From positions 1 to 21,690 of the forward strand of contig NZ_CALCYR010000206.1 in the NCBI RefSeq assembly GCF_937906425.1: a stretch of 21,690 nt of DNA. Direction: 5' to 3'. Under the pieces are notes generated by a model. It searched no databases and was not told the origin of the DNA. It was given only the letters and a program-made list of their open reading frames with translations. The stretch is from an uncultured Methanobrevibacter sp. Lineage in GTDB: Archaea; Methanobacteriota; Methanobacteria; Methanobacteriales; Methanobacteriaceae. Shown in pieces: positions 7,530 to 15,603 of the stretch. How positions within the stretch are numbered: position 1 is the first letter of the stretch; each line of letters opens with the position of its first letter. The translations under genes were made by a program, and so were the position numbers.

Positions 7530-7603
7530 CTATCATTAACTAAATCTATTACTAATCAAAACAATGAAAAGATTAAAATATTAATTTAGTTAATAGATAA
7601 GTA

Positions 7604-7627
7604 ATTAATAAAATTAATTTTATTAAT
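7604..7627 (+). other. 24-bp perfect palindrome in the fpaA leader
   Basis: An uninterrupted A/T palindrome centred at 7615/7616, inside the predicted 5' untranslated region. A second small hairpin, GAATT-AAAT-AATTC, follows at about 7634-7647. It could fold in the mRNA or bind a dimeric protein. In DNA this AT-rich, chance is also possible. Confidence 0.4.
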
Positions 7628-7670
7628 AAGTTTGAATTAAATAATTCAAAATTAGTATTGAGGCAATATT

Positions 7671-8897
7671 ATGAAAGCAAAAGCTCAAAAAATAGGTGAA
7701 GGAGTATACTGGATCGGTGTACTTGACTGGGACTTAAGAACTTACCACGGATATACCTTAGATGGAACTACCTACAACGCATACATCGTATTCGGTGAAA
7801 AAGTAGCAATTATCGATAATGCATATCCTGGAAAAACTGATGAAATGATGGCACGTATCGAAGATGCCTTTGAACAGGAAGGAAGAGAAATAAAAGTTGA
7901 TTACATTGTTCAAAACCATGTTGAAAAAGACCACAGTGGTGTTTTATACGACTTATGGAAAAGATTCGATGCACCTATCTACTGCAGTAAAATTGCAGAA
8001 GGAGGATTGCTTAGACACTATCCTAAATTAGAGGGCGCTGACTTTAATATTGTAGGAACTGGGGATTCCCTTGACTTAGGTGGAAAAACCTTAGCATTTT
8101 TAGATGCATTCTTACTCCACTGGCCTGACAGCATGTTTACCTTACTTGCAGAAGATGGAATTCTTTTCCCTAACGATGCATTCGGTCAACACTTATGCTT
8201 CTCCAAAAGATATGACACAGACATTCCAGAAAATGTCTTGATGGACGCAGCACAAAAATTCTACGGAAACCTAATCACTCCATTAAGTAAAAAAGTACTT
8301 AATAAATTTGATGAAATCATTGAATTAGGTCTCTTGGATCAAATCAAAATGATTGCTCCTTCCCACGGCCAAATCTGGACTGACCCAATGAAAATCATTG
8401 GAGCATACAGTGACTGGGCTACCGGTAAAGCTGCAGAGGACAAGGTAACTATCGTATACGATACCATGCACTACTCAACCCAAAAAATGGCTCATGAAGT
8501 AGCTGAAGGTATTATTGCAGAAGGATACGACGTTGAAATGTTCTTCTTACACGAAGATGAAAGAAGTGAAATCGTTAAAAGCATATTAACAAGTAAAGCA
8601 GTTGCTTTCGGTATTCCAACCATTAACGACTTCCCATTCCCAAGTATTGGAGACATAATCTACTACTTAAAAGGATTACACTTTAACAGAACTGGATTTA
8701 AAAGACCTGCTGTTACCTTCGGTTCAATGGGAGGAAGAGGCGGATCTGTAGAATTCATAGCTAATGAATTAACTGACTGTGGATTCGAAGTAATCGACCA
8801 ACAAGAAATCTACTATGTACCTGATGAAGAAAACAATATGACAAGTTTCGAATTAGGTCAAAAATTAGTAGAAGAAGCTAAAAAATTAGAACTTTAA
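7671..8897 (+). CDS. fpaA: F420H2 oxidase (flavodiiron protein FpaA/FprA)
   Basis: Cytoplasmic oxygen-detoxifying enzyme that reduces O2 to water with electrons from reduced coenzyme F420. It has 408 residues, the usual length for a flavodiiron core. The N-terminal beta-lactamase-like domain (about 1-250) holds a full diiron set: His83, Glu85, Asp87 and His88 (HVEKDH), His150, Asp169 and His232. A flavodoxin domain with FMN-binding loops (TMHYSTQ from 265; GSMGGRGG further on) fills the rest. There is no fused rubredoxin. GAGG at 7660-7663 is seven bases before the ATG. It is divergent from msvR and followed at once by a terminator, so no rubredoxin or rubrerythrin-like gene is co-transcribed, unlike the reported Methanothermobacter operon. 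Codons here look more biased than in neighbours, which suggests high expression. Confidence 0.95.
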   Translation: MKAKAQKIGEGVYWIGVLDWDLRTYHGYTLDGTTYNAYIVFGEKVAIIDNAYPGKTDEMMARIEDAFEQEGREIKVDYIVQNHVEKDHSGVLYDLWKRFDAPIYCSKIAEGGLLRHYPKLEGADFNIVGTGDSLDLGGKTLAFLDAFLLHWPDSMFTLLAEDGILFPNDAFGQHLCFSKRYDTDIPENVLMDAAQKFYGNLITPLSKKVLNKFDEIIELGLLDQIKMIAPSHGQIWTDPMKIIGAYSDWATGKAAEDKVTIVYDTMHYSTQKMAHEVAEGIIAEGYDVEMFFLHEDERSEIVKSILTSKAVAFGIPTINDFPFPSIGDIIYYLKGLHFNRTGFKRPAVTFGSMGGRGGSVEFIANELTDCGFEVIDQQEIYYVPDEENNMTSFELGQKLVEEAKKLEL

Positions 8898-8906
8898 TTA
8901 ATCACG

Positions 8907-8950
8907 ATTAAAAGGTTTTTAACCTTTTAATTCTATTTTTATTTTATTAC
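8907..8950 (+). terminator. Hairpin and T-rich terminator of fpaA
   Basis: ATTAAAAGGTT-TTT-AACCTTTTAAT is a perfect 11-bp stem, starting 10 nt after the stop codon, followed by T-rich sequence (8931-8949). This suggests that fpaA is monocistronic. Confidence 0.7.
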
Positions 8951-8962
8951 CCCTAAGATAAT

Positions 8963-9079
8963 CTTTTTTTAGAAATTTTAATTAAATTTGTAAACTCTTT
9001 TTTAAGAAATAATTATTTTAATTTTATTTAAACTTTTTTTAGAAATTCTAATTAAATTTGTAAACTCTTTTTTTAAGAA
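8963..9079. repeat. 46-bp direct repeat, 70-bp period
   Basis: The segments 8963-9008 and 9033-9079 differ by one substitution and one T in a homopolymer. They lie between the convergent fpaA and M50 peptidase genes. Their T-rich plus strand could act as a backup terminator for fpaA. Confidence 0.7.
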
Positions 9080-9140
9080 TAAAATTTATTCGTTAATTAT
9101 TAAACTAATTTTGAAAAAATAAAAAGAAAATTAATAAATA

Positions 9141-9214
9141 AAAATAATAAAAATAGCTCTAAATAGAAAAATAATAGAAAAATAATAGAAAAATAATAAA
9201 AATAGCTCTAAATA
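9141..9214. repeat. 25-bp direct repeat, 49-bp period
   Basis: An identical 25-bp segment containing TAGCTCTAAATA occurs at 9141-9165 and 9190-9214, in the same convergent spacer. Short ATAATAGAAAA repeats lie between the copies. Confidence 0.65.
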
Positions 9215-9218
9215 AAAA

Positions 9219-9245
9219 TAATAAAAAAATAAAAAAAGAAAAGAA
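9219..9245 (-). terminator. T-rich end of the M50 peptidase gene
   Basis: On the minus strand this is a series of T runs, up to seven long, within 50 bases of the stop codon. That is typical of archaeal oligo-T termination. No hairpin is evident. Confidence 0.45.
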
Positions 9246-9262
9246 TTGTTTAATTAAAATAA

Positions 9263-10420
9263 TTAAATTAAAGCCCCTACAAAACCGTAAATTAAACTAA
9301 ATACAATTATAATTCCCATAAAATAGGACATAAAGGCAGTTAGAGGCTTATAAATATTTTCAGAACTTACATAAGACAGCAAGATCTCAAAGATTTTACC
9401 TCCGTCCAATGGTTTCATAGGAAGCAGATTGAATGTACCTACAGCAAAGTTCATAAAGAAAATCCAGAAGAACAGATCCTTAAGTGACATTAATCCCCAC
9501 AGAAGGAAACTGTAAGGCTGATTATCATATTGCTCAGTCAATACATAATGTAATTGGGCCTGAACACCCATATAACCAAGACTTGAATTGTTTGGATGGG
9601 TTTTCAATTTAAAACTATAATCTCCCTGGTCAGTTCCAACCGTTACCGTATTGTTAGGCCTTAATGTAGATACTGCATCCATATAACCAGTTGAATTGTC
9701 AAATGTGTAATTGTCAATGGATCGGATTATCATTCCCTCACTTAAGTATTTTACAGCATTGCCATCACCAGGTAAAGACTGAATTTCAACTCCATCCTCA
9801 ACAAATACTGCAGGAAGAACAAATGAAGACAAAATAGTTATGATTATAAGGGCAATGGCAGCAAGGGACAGGTTTGCAATGGATCCCGCTGATAAAATTC
9901 TAAGCTGAGATGGCTTTGGAAGAGCTTCCAATTCCTCTTCATCAGGCTCTACAAAAGCTCCTGGAAGAACAGCAAACAATAACAATCCTATGGATTCAAG
10001 TTTGATATTTTCCACACGAGACAAAATTCCGTGACTGAATTCATGAATTACAATAACAGTTGCAAGTGCTATAAGCCCTTCTACAAGAGGAATGTGTATA
10101 GGAGAGCCTGGAACGTCAACACCTGGAAGAATCAGACTTACAGATGGAGTGTCTATAATTGTAGTCAGTGAGTAGACAAGGGCAACTGCCATAAAGACCA
10201 TGAAGAAAACTGAAACTGCAATTCCAATATTCATATAGATTTTCCAGAAACGTGGAGACCACTTAGCCAATTTATCAATAAAACCATGCAAACGTTTGGT
10301 TCTCCACATTAAAAGAGGAAAACCTACCTCCACACCATATCTCTCAAGAGAACTTTTAAAAACAATTGCAATTAGCCAAATAAGTATAAAAGCAATTACA
10401 TAAAAATAAATACCATCCAT
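9263..10420 (-). CDS. Site-2-protease-like membrane metallopeptidase (M50)
   Basis: Intramembrane zinc protease that probably cleaves membrane-anchored substrates such as regulators; the substrate is unknown. The 385-residue protein has an N-terminal membrane helix (about 5-22) and a second at about 62-85. The catalytic helix carries HEFSH (126-130). Another helix (about 178-200) leads to a PDZ-like domain (about 205-280). After that comes the third zinc ligand, Asp339 in NLLPMKPLDGG (331-341), and a last helix at about 362-382. Several N-glycosylation sequons lie in the PDZ-like region, which fits an external position. The start has only a weak ribosome site, but a TATA box about 30 bp upstream suggests a leader of only a few nucleotides. 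Single gene, convergent with fpaA. Confidence 0.92.
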   Translation of the reverse strand: MDGIYFYVIAFILIWLIAIVFKSSLERYGVEVGFPLLMWRTKRLHGFIDKLAKWSPRFWKIYMNIGIAVSVFFMVFMAVALVYSLTTIIDTPSVSLILPGVDVPGSPIHIPLVEGLIALATVIVIHEFSHGILSRVENIKLESIGLLLFAVLPGAFVEPDEEELEALPKPSQLRILSAGSIANLSLAAIALIIITILSSFVLPAVFVEDGVEIQSLPGDGNAVKYLSEGMIIRSIDNYTFDNSTGYMDAVSTLRPNNTVTVGTDQGDYSFKLKTHPNNSSLGYMGVQAQLHYVLTEQYDNQPYSFLLWGLMSLKDLFFWIFFMNFAVGTFNLLPMKPLDGGKIFEILLSYVSSENIYKPLTAFMSYFMGIIIVFSLIYGFVGALI

Positions 10421-10444
10421 AGTAACACTTTAATGAATTTAATA

Positions 10445-10455
10445 GTTTTATAATT
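10445..10455 (-). promoter_or_regulatory. Possible TATA box for the M50 peptidase
   Basis: AATTATAAAAC on the minus strand is centred 30 bp from the ATG at 10420, which predicts a very short leader. Confidence 0.4.
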
Positions 10456-10548
10456 AGTCTTAATATCAATATTTTTAATTTAATGTATTGTAAATAATTA
10501 TTAAATTTTATCATATAAAAAACTAACTTTAAGAATAAATGAGAATAA

Positions 10549-10824
10549 ATGTTTAAAAAAAGTTTGGCAAATAGAAACAAATTAAGGAAGAAAAATGAAA
10601 AAGATATAAGTAAAAACCTAATAAAACTAAAAAAAATAAAAAACATGAGTGAAAAAATAAGGAACATAAAGAACATAAAGAACATAAAGAACAAAAGGAA
10701 CATAAAGAACATAAAGAACAAAAGGAACATAAAGAACATAAAGAACATAAAGAACATAAAGAACAAAAGGAACATAAAAAATGAACAAAAATATAAACTA
10801 ATAAAAGCAAAAAGAAATTTTTAA
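10549..10824 (+). CDS. Possible small Lys/Asn/Ile-rich repeat protein
   Basis: An open frame of 91 codons. The first 37 residues are strongly basic (MFKKSLANRNKLRKK...). The next 39 are a tripeptide repeat, NIK or NKR, encoded by an in-frame 9-bp tandem array, and the tail is also basic. No known domain is recognised. For it: the repeat unit is a multiple of three and stays in frame, a TATA-like word (ATATAAAAA, 10513-10521) lies about 30 bp before the ATG, and it ends 26 bp before the secreted-protein gene. Against it: any A-rich spacer encodes Lys, Asn and Ile, no clear ribosome site is seen, and the composition is unlike a folded protein. It may be non-coding. Confidence 0.3.
   Translation: MFKKSLANRNKLRKKNEKDISKNLIKLKKIKNMSEKIRNIKNIKNIKNKRNIKNIKNKRNIKNIKNIKNIKNKRNIKNEQKYKLIKAKRNF
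10663..10779. repeat. 9-bp minisatellite, 13 units
   Basis: Thirteen contiguous 9-bp units alternate between AACATAAAG and AACAAAAGG in the order 3-1-2-1-4-1-1; the last unit ends in A instead of G. The two unit types differ at positions 4, 5 and 8. The uneven runs suggest slippage or unequal exchange, so copy number probably varies between strains. Confidence 0.95.
10791..10799 (+). promoter_or_regulatory. Possible TATA box for the secreted protein gene
   Basis: ATATAAACT lies directly after the minisatellite and predicts transcription start near 10821, with a leader of about 30 nt for the gene at 10851. Confidence 0.4.
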
Positions 10825-10850
10825 AAGTAAGCTTAAATAAAGAGTAAAGC

Positions 10851-11507
10851 ATGAATAGAAAAATAATGCTTTTTTTGATATGTATAGGGATGATTGCACT
10901 TTTATGTACAAGTTCAATAAGTGCATCAAATAGTTCAGAATGGACCAACATAAGTTTAAACAATATTGATTTTAAAATTCCAAACGAATATGCTGGAGGA
11001 AGATTATCAGAAAATGGATATTCCTATGAAAATGTATTTGAATTCGGATTATTATGTTTAAATGACAGTAAGAACCTTATAAACAATTATGGTTATGAAT
11101 CAACATTTGAAGAAGTTTATGATATGGAAGAGGCTACAATTAATGGCCATCATGCAGTTGCATACTACAGCAACAGAAGCATAGTGGAACATAATGTAAC
11201 ATTCATTTATTTCGAATCCAATAAAACTATTTATCAATTGTCTTATAATGGAAATAAAATAGACAAAACAGCTAAAAAGATTATTGATTGTACCCCAAAG
11301 TCCAAATTGACCAAATCAGAATTTAATGAAAAGTTAAATACCGCTCAAGAGGATTATATTCAAAAGGAATATGAGGAAGAACAGGAATATCTCTTGGAAG
11401 AAGCCTATAATAGTGGCTACAATGCAGGATATTCACATGGAAGTTCATCCTTAAACAATTTGGGAAAATACTATTTGATTTATAAATTAGGACAGCACAG
11501 CCGTTAA
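10851..11507 (+). CDS. Secreted protein of unknown function
   Basis: I do not recognise a named family. The 218-residue protein begins with a clear signal peptide: a basic start (MNRK), a hydrophobic core at about 5-20, and a likely cut after SISA (residue 25). The mature part has an alpha/beta-looking domain (about 30-150) starting ISLNNIDFKIP. It carries several N-glycosylation sequons (NSS, NIS, NDS, NRS, NVT, NKT), which fits an exported archaeal protein. Residues about 150-185 are acidic and probably helical. The end is Gly/Ser/Tyr-rich (YNSGYNAGYSHGSSS). No membrane anchor follows the signal peptide. The ribosome site is weak. It is convergent with moeA and lies just after the minisatellite. 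It looks like a real gene because it keeps normal codon and amino-acid variety throughout. Confidence 0.75.
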   Translation: MNRKIMLFLICIGMIALLCTSSISASNSSEWTNISLNNIDFKIPNEYAGGRLSENGYSYENVFEFGLLCLNDSKNLINNYGYESTFEEVYDMEEATINGHHAVAYYSNRSIVEHNVTFIYFESNKTIYQLSYNGNKIDKTAKKIIDCTPKSKLTKSEFNEKLNTAQEDYIQKEYEEEQEYLLEEAYNSGYNAGYSHGSSSLNNLGKYYLIYKLGQHSR

Positions 11508-11554
11508 TGATTAAAAAAACGTGAGAAATAGTTAAATAGAAAATTTGAACTTTA

Positions 11555-11645
11555 AAAATAAAAAATAAATGAAAAAAATAGCTAAAAATAAAAATAAGTC
11601 AAAAAAAGTAAAATAAATAAAAATTAAAAAAGTTAAAAATAAGGA
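11555..11645 (-). terminator. T-rich termination region after moeA
   Basis: On the minus strand this holds many T5-T7 runs beginning some 15-20 nt after the moeA stop codon. It is typical of archaeal termination. No stable hairpin is seen. Confidence 0.5.
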
Positions 11646-11650
11646 GAAAT

Positions 11651-12874
11651 CTAAAGAAGAGGCCAAGACATGTCTCTAAAGTAGATTAAATCCACCATAT
11701 CTCCTTTTTCCACTCCTTCATGATTTTCATCAATAATTATATAAGAATTAGCTTCCACCATAGACCTAATAATGCCAGAACCTCTGTTTAAGACATGATG
11801 AACAGTGTTATCATCAGCTACAGCCCTAATATAATCTGTTCTGCCAAGACTTGAAGGAATCTTGGAACTTGCTTTTCTTTTTACAATGGAATTCTTAAAT
11901 TCAAGTCCTTGCATTTTAAACAAGTAATCTCTCGCAACTATATCAAATTGAGCCATTGCCGCAACAGGTTGGCCTGAAAGCATAAATACTGGAGTGTCAT
12001 TAACAATTCCGGCACCGACAGGTTTTCCTGGCCTCATAGCAACACCATGGAATAAAACCTCACCAATATCATCTACAGCATCAACAACTACATCTCCCTT
12101 ACTGATAGCTGTTCCCCCTGTTGTTATAACAACATCATAATCATGAGTGGATTTTTCAATAATGTCTCTAACTTCATCAAACTCATCAAAACCATGTTCA
12201 ATATCCACTAAAGCACCTGCACTTCTAATGAGAGCTGCAATGGTAAATTGATTTGAATTTATGATTTTAGCCTTATCGATCTTTGGAGAAGGCTCCACCA
12301 ATTCATTTCCAGTAATGATCAATTTTACTCTTGGTTTTTTAAAGACTTCTATTTCACTGTATCCTGCAGATGCAATCAATCCCATCTCTTGAGGACGAAT
12401 TAAAACATTTGCAGCTAAAACCTCATCCCCTTCAGCAATATCCTCTGCCTTTGGAGAAATGTTTTCACCAGGAGTTACTTGAGAATGAATTTCCAAATCG
12501 TCACCATTTTCATAAGTGTATTCTTTCATTAAAACAGCATTTGCTCCCTTAGGAATAGGTGCTCCAGTTGCTATAACAATAGCTTCGCCATGATTGACAG
12601 TCTTTTGGGAAAAATCACCTGCCCCAATTCGGTCAATGATTTTAAAATCCTTAATAACACTGTTGGAAGCTCCAAAAGTATCCTCTGCAATAAGAGCATA
12701 ACCATCCATAGCAGATTTGTCAAATGGTGGAGAGTTATGATAAGAAGAAACACTATGAGCTAAAACCCTACCTTGAGAATCCTTAACATGAATCTTTTCA
12801 GTCCCCATAATCTTCTGATTCTCATCAAGTTTAGCCAAAACTTCATTTAGTGGTTTTAATTTTGAAATAAACAT
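11651..12874 (-). CDS. moeA: Molybdopterin molybdenumtransferase MoeA
   Basis: Inserts molybdate (or tungstate) into adenylylated molybdopterin in the last step of molybdenum/tungsten cofactor synthesis. In a methanogen this serves formylmethanofuran dehydrogenase and formate dehydrogenase. It has 407 residues, the normal length. Motifs in order are PPFDKSAMDGYAL (49-61), TGAPIPKGA (103-111), PRVKLIITGNEL at the start of the MoaB/Mog-like domain (181-192), TTGGTAISKGD (251-261), MRPGKP (280-285) and LSGQPVAA (299-306). The last is LPGNPVS in many bacterial enzymes. The C-terminal beta domain covers about 330-407. AGGACGG lies just upstream of the ATG. Methanogens often carry two MoeA paralogues, so the metal preference cannot be told from sequence. 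It stands alone here. Confidence 0.94.
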   Translation of the reverse strand: MFISKLKPLNEVLAKLDENQKIMGTEKIHVKDSQGRVLAHSVSSYHNSPPFDKSAMDGYALIAEDTFGASNSVIKDFKIIDRIGAGDFSQKTVNHGEAIVIATGAPIPKGANAVLMKEYTYENGDDLEIHSQVTPGENISPKAEDIAEGDEVLAANVLIRPQEMGLIASAGYSEIEVFKKPRVKLIITGNELVEPSPKIDKAKIINSNQFTIAALIRSAGALVDIEHGFDEFDEVRDIIEKSTHDYDVVITTGGTAISKGDVVVDAVDDIGEVLFHGVAMRPGKPVGAGIVNDTPVFMLSGQPVAAMAQFDIVARDYLFKMQGLEFKNSIVKRKASSKIPSSLGRTDYIRAVADDNTVHHVLNRGSGIIRSMVEANSYIIIDENHEGVEKGDMVDLIYFRDMSWPLL

Positions 12875-13007
12875 TTTACCGTCCTATAATTTCATACATT
12901 TTAATAAATGATAATAAGAAATAATAAATAATAAATAAAAAATAATAAATGAATTCTTAAAACAAAGCAAATATTTAATTTTAAAAAAACTATTAAAATA
13001 AAATATT

Positions 13008-13260
13008 TTCCTAAAAATGATTTTTTAAAAATAATTATTAAAATAAAATTAAAATAATAAAAAATTCCTAAAAATTAATTTTTTAAAAATAATTATTAAA
13101 ATAAAATTAAAATAATAAAATATTCCTAAAATAAATTTTAAAAAATAATTATTAAAATAAAATTAAATTAATAAAATAAAAATTTTTCCTAAAAATGATT
13201 TTTTAAAAATAAAATTTAAGAATAAAAATTCCCTAAAATGAATTTTAAAAATTTTTAAAA
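13008..13260. repeat. Degenerate tandem array of about 58 bp, four to five copies
   Basis: Units start with TTCCTAAAA at 13008, 13065, 13123 and 13186, and a shorter one starts at 13229. Spacings are 57, 58, 63 and 43 bp. Each continues with a TTTTTTAAAAATAATTATTAA-like core. It occupies most of the 420-bp spacer between moeA and purL. The rest of that spacer (12875-13007) is plain A/T sequence. Confidence 0.75.
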
Positions 13261-13292
13261 AAATAAAAATAAATAAAAATAAATAAAAATAT
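13247..13292 (-). terminator. T-rich termination region after purL
   Basis: On the minus strand the sequence directly after the stop codon is a run of TTTTTA-type units with T5-T7 tracts, the usual archaeal signal. Confidence 0.5.
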
Positions 13293-13294
13293 AA

Positions 13295-15499
13295 TTAAGC
13301 CATGTACTTCTCAATTACACCATGATAAGCGTCATCTAAGTCTTTAATAGCTAAATTAACTATATTTTCATCTTTATTATTAATTACTAAAGAATCTCCT
13401 TTAACTTCACCAATGCATGCACAATCGACTTCAATTGATTCTAAAATGGAATCCAATTTATCAGCCTTTACAGTAAGAATGTATCTAGCATGGGATTCGG
13501 AGAATAATAAATTATTTTCACTCATTTCATCCTTAGGAACTAAATCCAAATCAATTTCACAACCTAAATTAGAGGATAAAGCCATTTCAGACAATGCAAT
13601 AGCTATACCACCAGCAGAAACATCATGAACTGCAGTAATATCCAATTCAGCACCTTCAAGATAGTCTCTGTAATCAGCATCTGCCTCGATTAAGTCAAGG
13701 ATTGTATTTGCACTAGCCAATTCATCATCAATTCTGATTTTAGGAGCTTCTCCCTGTTCAAGATTGTGAAGGGATCTGTGATATTCAGAACCGTTAATCT
13801 CATCATAGCTCTTACCAATGATTAAGATCTTGTCTCCTTCCTCCTTAAATGGAAGTGTTCTAATATTGGAAAGACTTTCAACACCAATAACACCTACAGC
13901 AGGAGTCGGATTAATCTTGATTCCTTCGGTTTCATTGTAGAAACTTACATTTCCACTGATAACAGGAGATTGGAATTTTTCTGCTATATCAGACATTCCC
14001 TTAATACATTCCTTGAATTGCCAGAGGATTTCAGGAGTTTCCGGATTTCCAAAGTTTAGACAATCCACAACAGCATAAGGTTTTGCACCCATTGAAACCA
14101 CATTACGAATAGCTTCAGCAACACTTCCAGCTCCACCGTCATATGGAGACAATTTAGTGTGAATGGTATTTGAATCTGTAGTAAGGGCAATAGCTGTTTC
14201 ATCATCAATCTGCAGGACTGCAGCGTCATCTCCAGGCTTTACAACAGTTCTAACTTGAACCTCATGGTCGTATTGTTTGTAAACCCACTGCTTGCTTGCA
14301 ATGTTTGGAGAGGACAATAATTTTAAGATTGATTCATCTATAGGTCCATCCTCAACTTGAATCAAGTTATCATCTTTTACAGGAGCTCTCATTTCCCTAT
14401 CAAGGGAAGGAGGATCTGCAAGCAAAATAGTTGGCAAATCACAAAGGACCTGATTCAATTCTTCCTCTTCAAAGTCCTTTACAATCATGCGGTTTCCTTC
14501 AGTAACCTCTCCGATTACTGCAGAAGGAATTTCATGCTTGTCACAAATCTTTTTGGCAGCTTCAACATAATCCGGATTGATTACAAAAATCATACGTTCC
14601 TGGGATTCTGAAAGCATAATCTCATAAGGAGTCATTCCTTCCTCTCGTAAAGGAATAGCTCTCAAGTCAACAACAGCACCATTTTCGGAAGAGTCCACAA
14701 GTTCTGATATACAACAGGTCAAACCTCCTCCACCTAAATCCTTAACACCTGAAACATCCAATTCGGAAAGTATTTCAAGGGAAGCCTCAAGCACTCTTTT
14801 TTTGGTAAATGGATCTGCAACCTGTACAGCAGGACGATCTTCGGTTTCAGAATCGGAAGTCAACTCTTCAGATGCAAAGGTAACGCCGTGAATTCCATCC
14901 CTGCCGGTTGTTCCACCCATAAGTAAAAATACATCCCCTACATTTGGAGCAATACCACGTACAATTTCATCCTTTTTAACAAGACCTGCACATAATACGT
15001 TTACAAGAGGATTAGTTCTGAATGATTCATCAAATTCAATCTCACCAGCTACAGTAGGTACGCCTACCCTGTTACCATAGTCAGATATTCCTTCAACAAC
15101 ATGTTCAAACAAATATCTTGATTTCTGGTCTTCAAGAGGTCCGAAACGTAGGCTGTCAAGAAGTGCTATAGGCATAGCACCCATGGAGATGATGTCTCTT
15201 AAAATTCCTCCAATGCCTGTACCTGCTCCCCCGTAAGGTTCAATAGCTGAAGGGTGATTATGACTTTCCATACCTACAGCAAGAGCATATTCATCGGTAA
15301 TTGATACAAGACCTGCATCGTCTCCAGGCCCCAATATAATATTTTCACCTTCAGTAGGGAACAATCTCAAGATTGGCCTACTGCTTTTATATGAACAGTG
15401 TTCTGAGAACATTACATCCAACATTCCCTCTTCCAGTTCATTCATTTGTCTTCCAAGAATTCCTTCAATATATTTTACTTCAGAATCTGTTAAAGTCAT
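13295..15499 (-). CDS. purL: FGAM synthase, small-type PurL
   Basis: Catalytic subunit of phosphoribosylformylglycinamidine synthase, which converts FGAR, ATP and ammonia to FGAM in purine synthesis. The 734-residue length is that of the small PurL, which works with PurQ (glutaminase) and PurS; neither is in the window. Two AIRS-like repeats are visible. The first has SEHCSYKSS (32-40, His34 expected in catalysis), GPGDDAGL, MESHNHPS (77-84) and GAGTGIGG (91-98). The second starts near residue 405 with KPGDDAAVL and GGAGSVAEAIRNVVSMGA. Later there is HDVSAGGIAIALSEMAL. AGGTG (15505-15509) precedes the start. The ileS stop is 104 bp upstream on the same strand, so read-through is possible, but a TATA-like box lies in the gap. 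Confidence 0.97.
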   Translation of the reverse strand: MTLTDSEVKYIEGILGRQMNELEEGMLDVMFSEHCSYKSSRPILRLFPTEGENIILGPGDDAGLVSITDEYALAVGMESHNHPSAIEPYGGAGTGIGGILRDIISMGAMPIALLDSLRFGPLEDQKSRYLFEHVVEGISDYGNRVGVPTVAGEIEFDESFRTNPLVNVLCAGLVKKDEIVRGIAPNVGDVFLLMGGTTGRDGIHGVTFASEELTSDSETEDRPAVQVADPFTKKRVLEASLEILSELDVSGVKDLGGGGLTCCISELVDSSENGAVVDLRAIPLREEGMTPYEIMLSESQERMIFVINPDYVEAAKKICDKHEIPSAVIGEVTEGNRMIVKDFEEEELNQVLCDLPTILLADPPSLDREMRAPVKDDNLIQVEDGPIDESILKLLSSPNIASKQWVYKQYDHEVQVRTVVKPGDDAAVLQIDDETAIALTTDSNTIHTKLSPYDGGAGSVAEAIRNVVSMGAKPYAVVDCLNFGNPETPEILWQFKECIKGMSDIAEKFQSPVISGNVSFYNETEGIKINPTPAVGVIGVESLSNIRTLPFKEEGDKILIIGKSYDEINGSEYHRSLHNLEQGEAPKIRIDDELASANTILDLIEADADYRDYLEGAELDITAVHDVSAGGIAIALSEMALSSNLGCEIDLDLVPKDEMSENNLLFSESHARYILTVKADKLDSILESIEVDCACIGEVKGDSLVINNKDENIVNLAIKDLDDAYHGVIEKYMA

Positions 15500-15524
15500 T
15501 TTAACACCTATTTTTAGTTCTGAA

Positions 15525-15533
15525 TATTTATAA
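15525..15533 (-). promoter_or_regulatory. Possible TATA box for purL
   Basis: TTATAAATA on the minus strand is centred 30 bp before the purL ATG, within the 104-bp gap after ileS. It suggests that purL can be transcribed on its own. Confidence 0.4.
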
Positions 15534-15603
15534 TAAATTATTTTTTAAATTAGAGTTAAATTAATCTAAAATAAATAAATTAAAAATTAATAAAAATTTT
15601 AAA

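Noticed and set aside
10356..10963. Two long minus-strand frames rich in Phe, Leu, Met and Cys, which look like membrane proteins
   Set aside because: They are antisense readings of the A-rich 9-bp minisatellite and its surroundings. Their hydrophobicity follows from T-rich codons, and they overlap the start of the M50 gene and the signal-peptide region.
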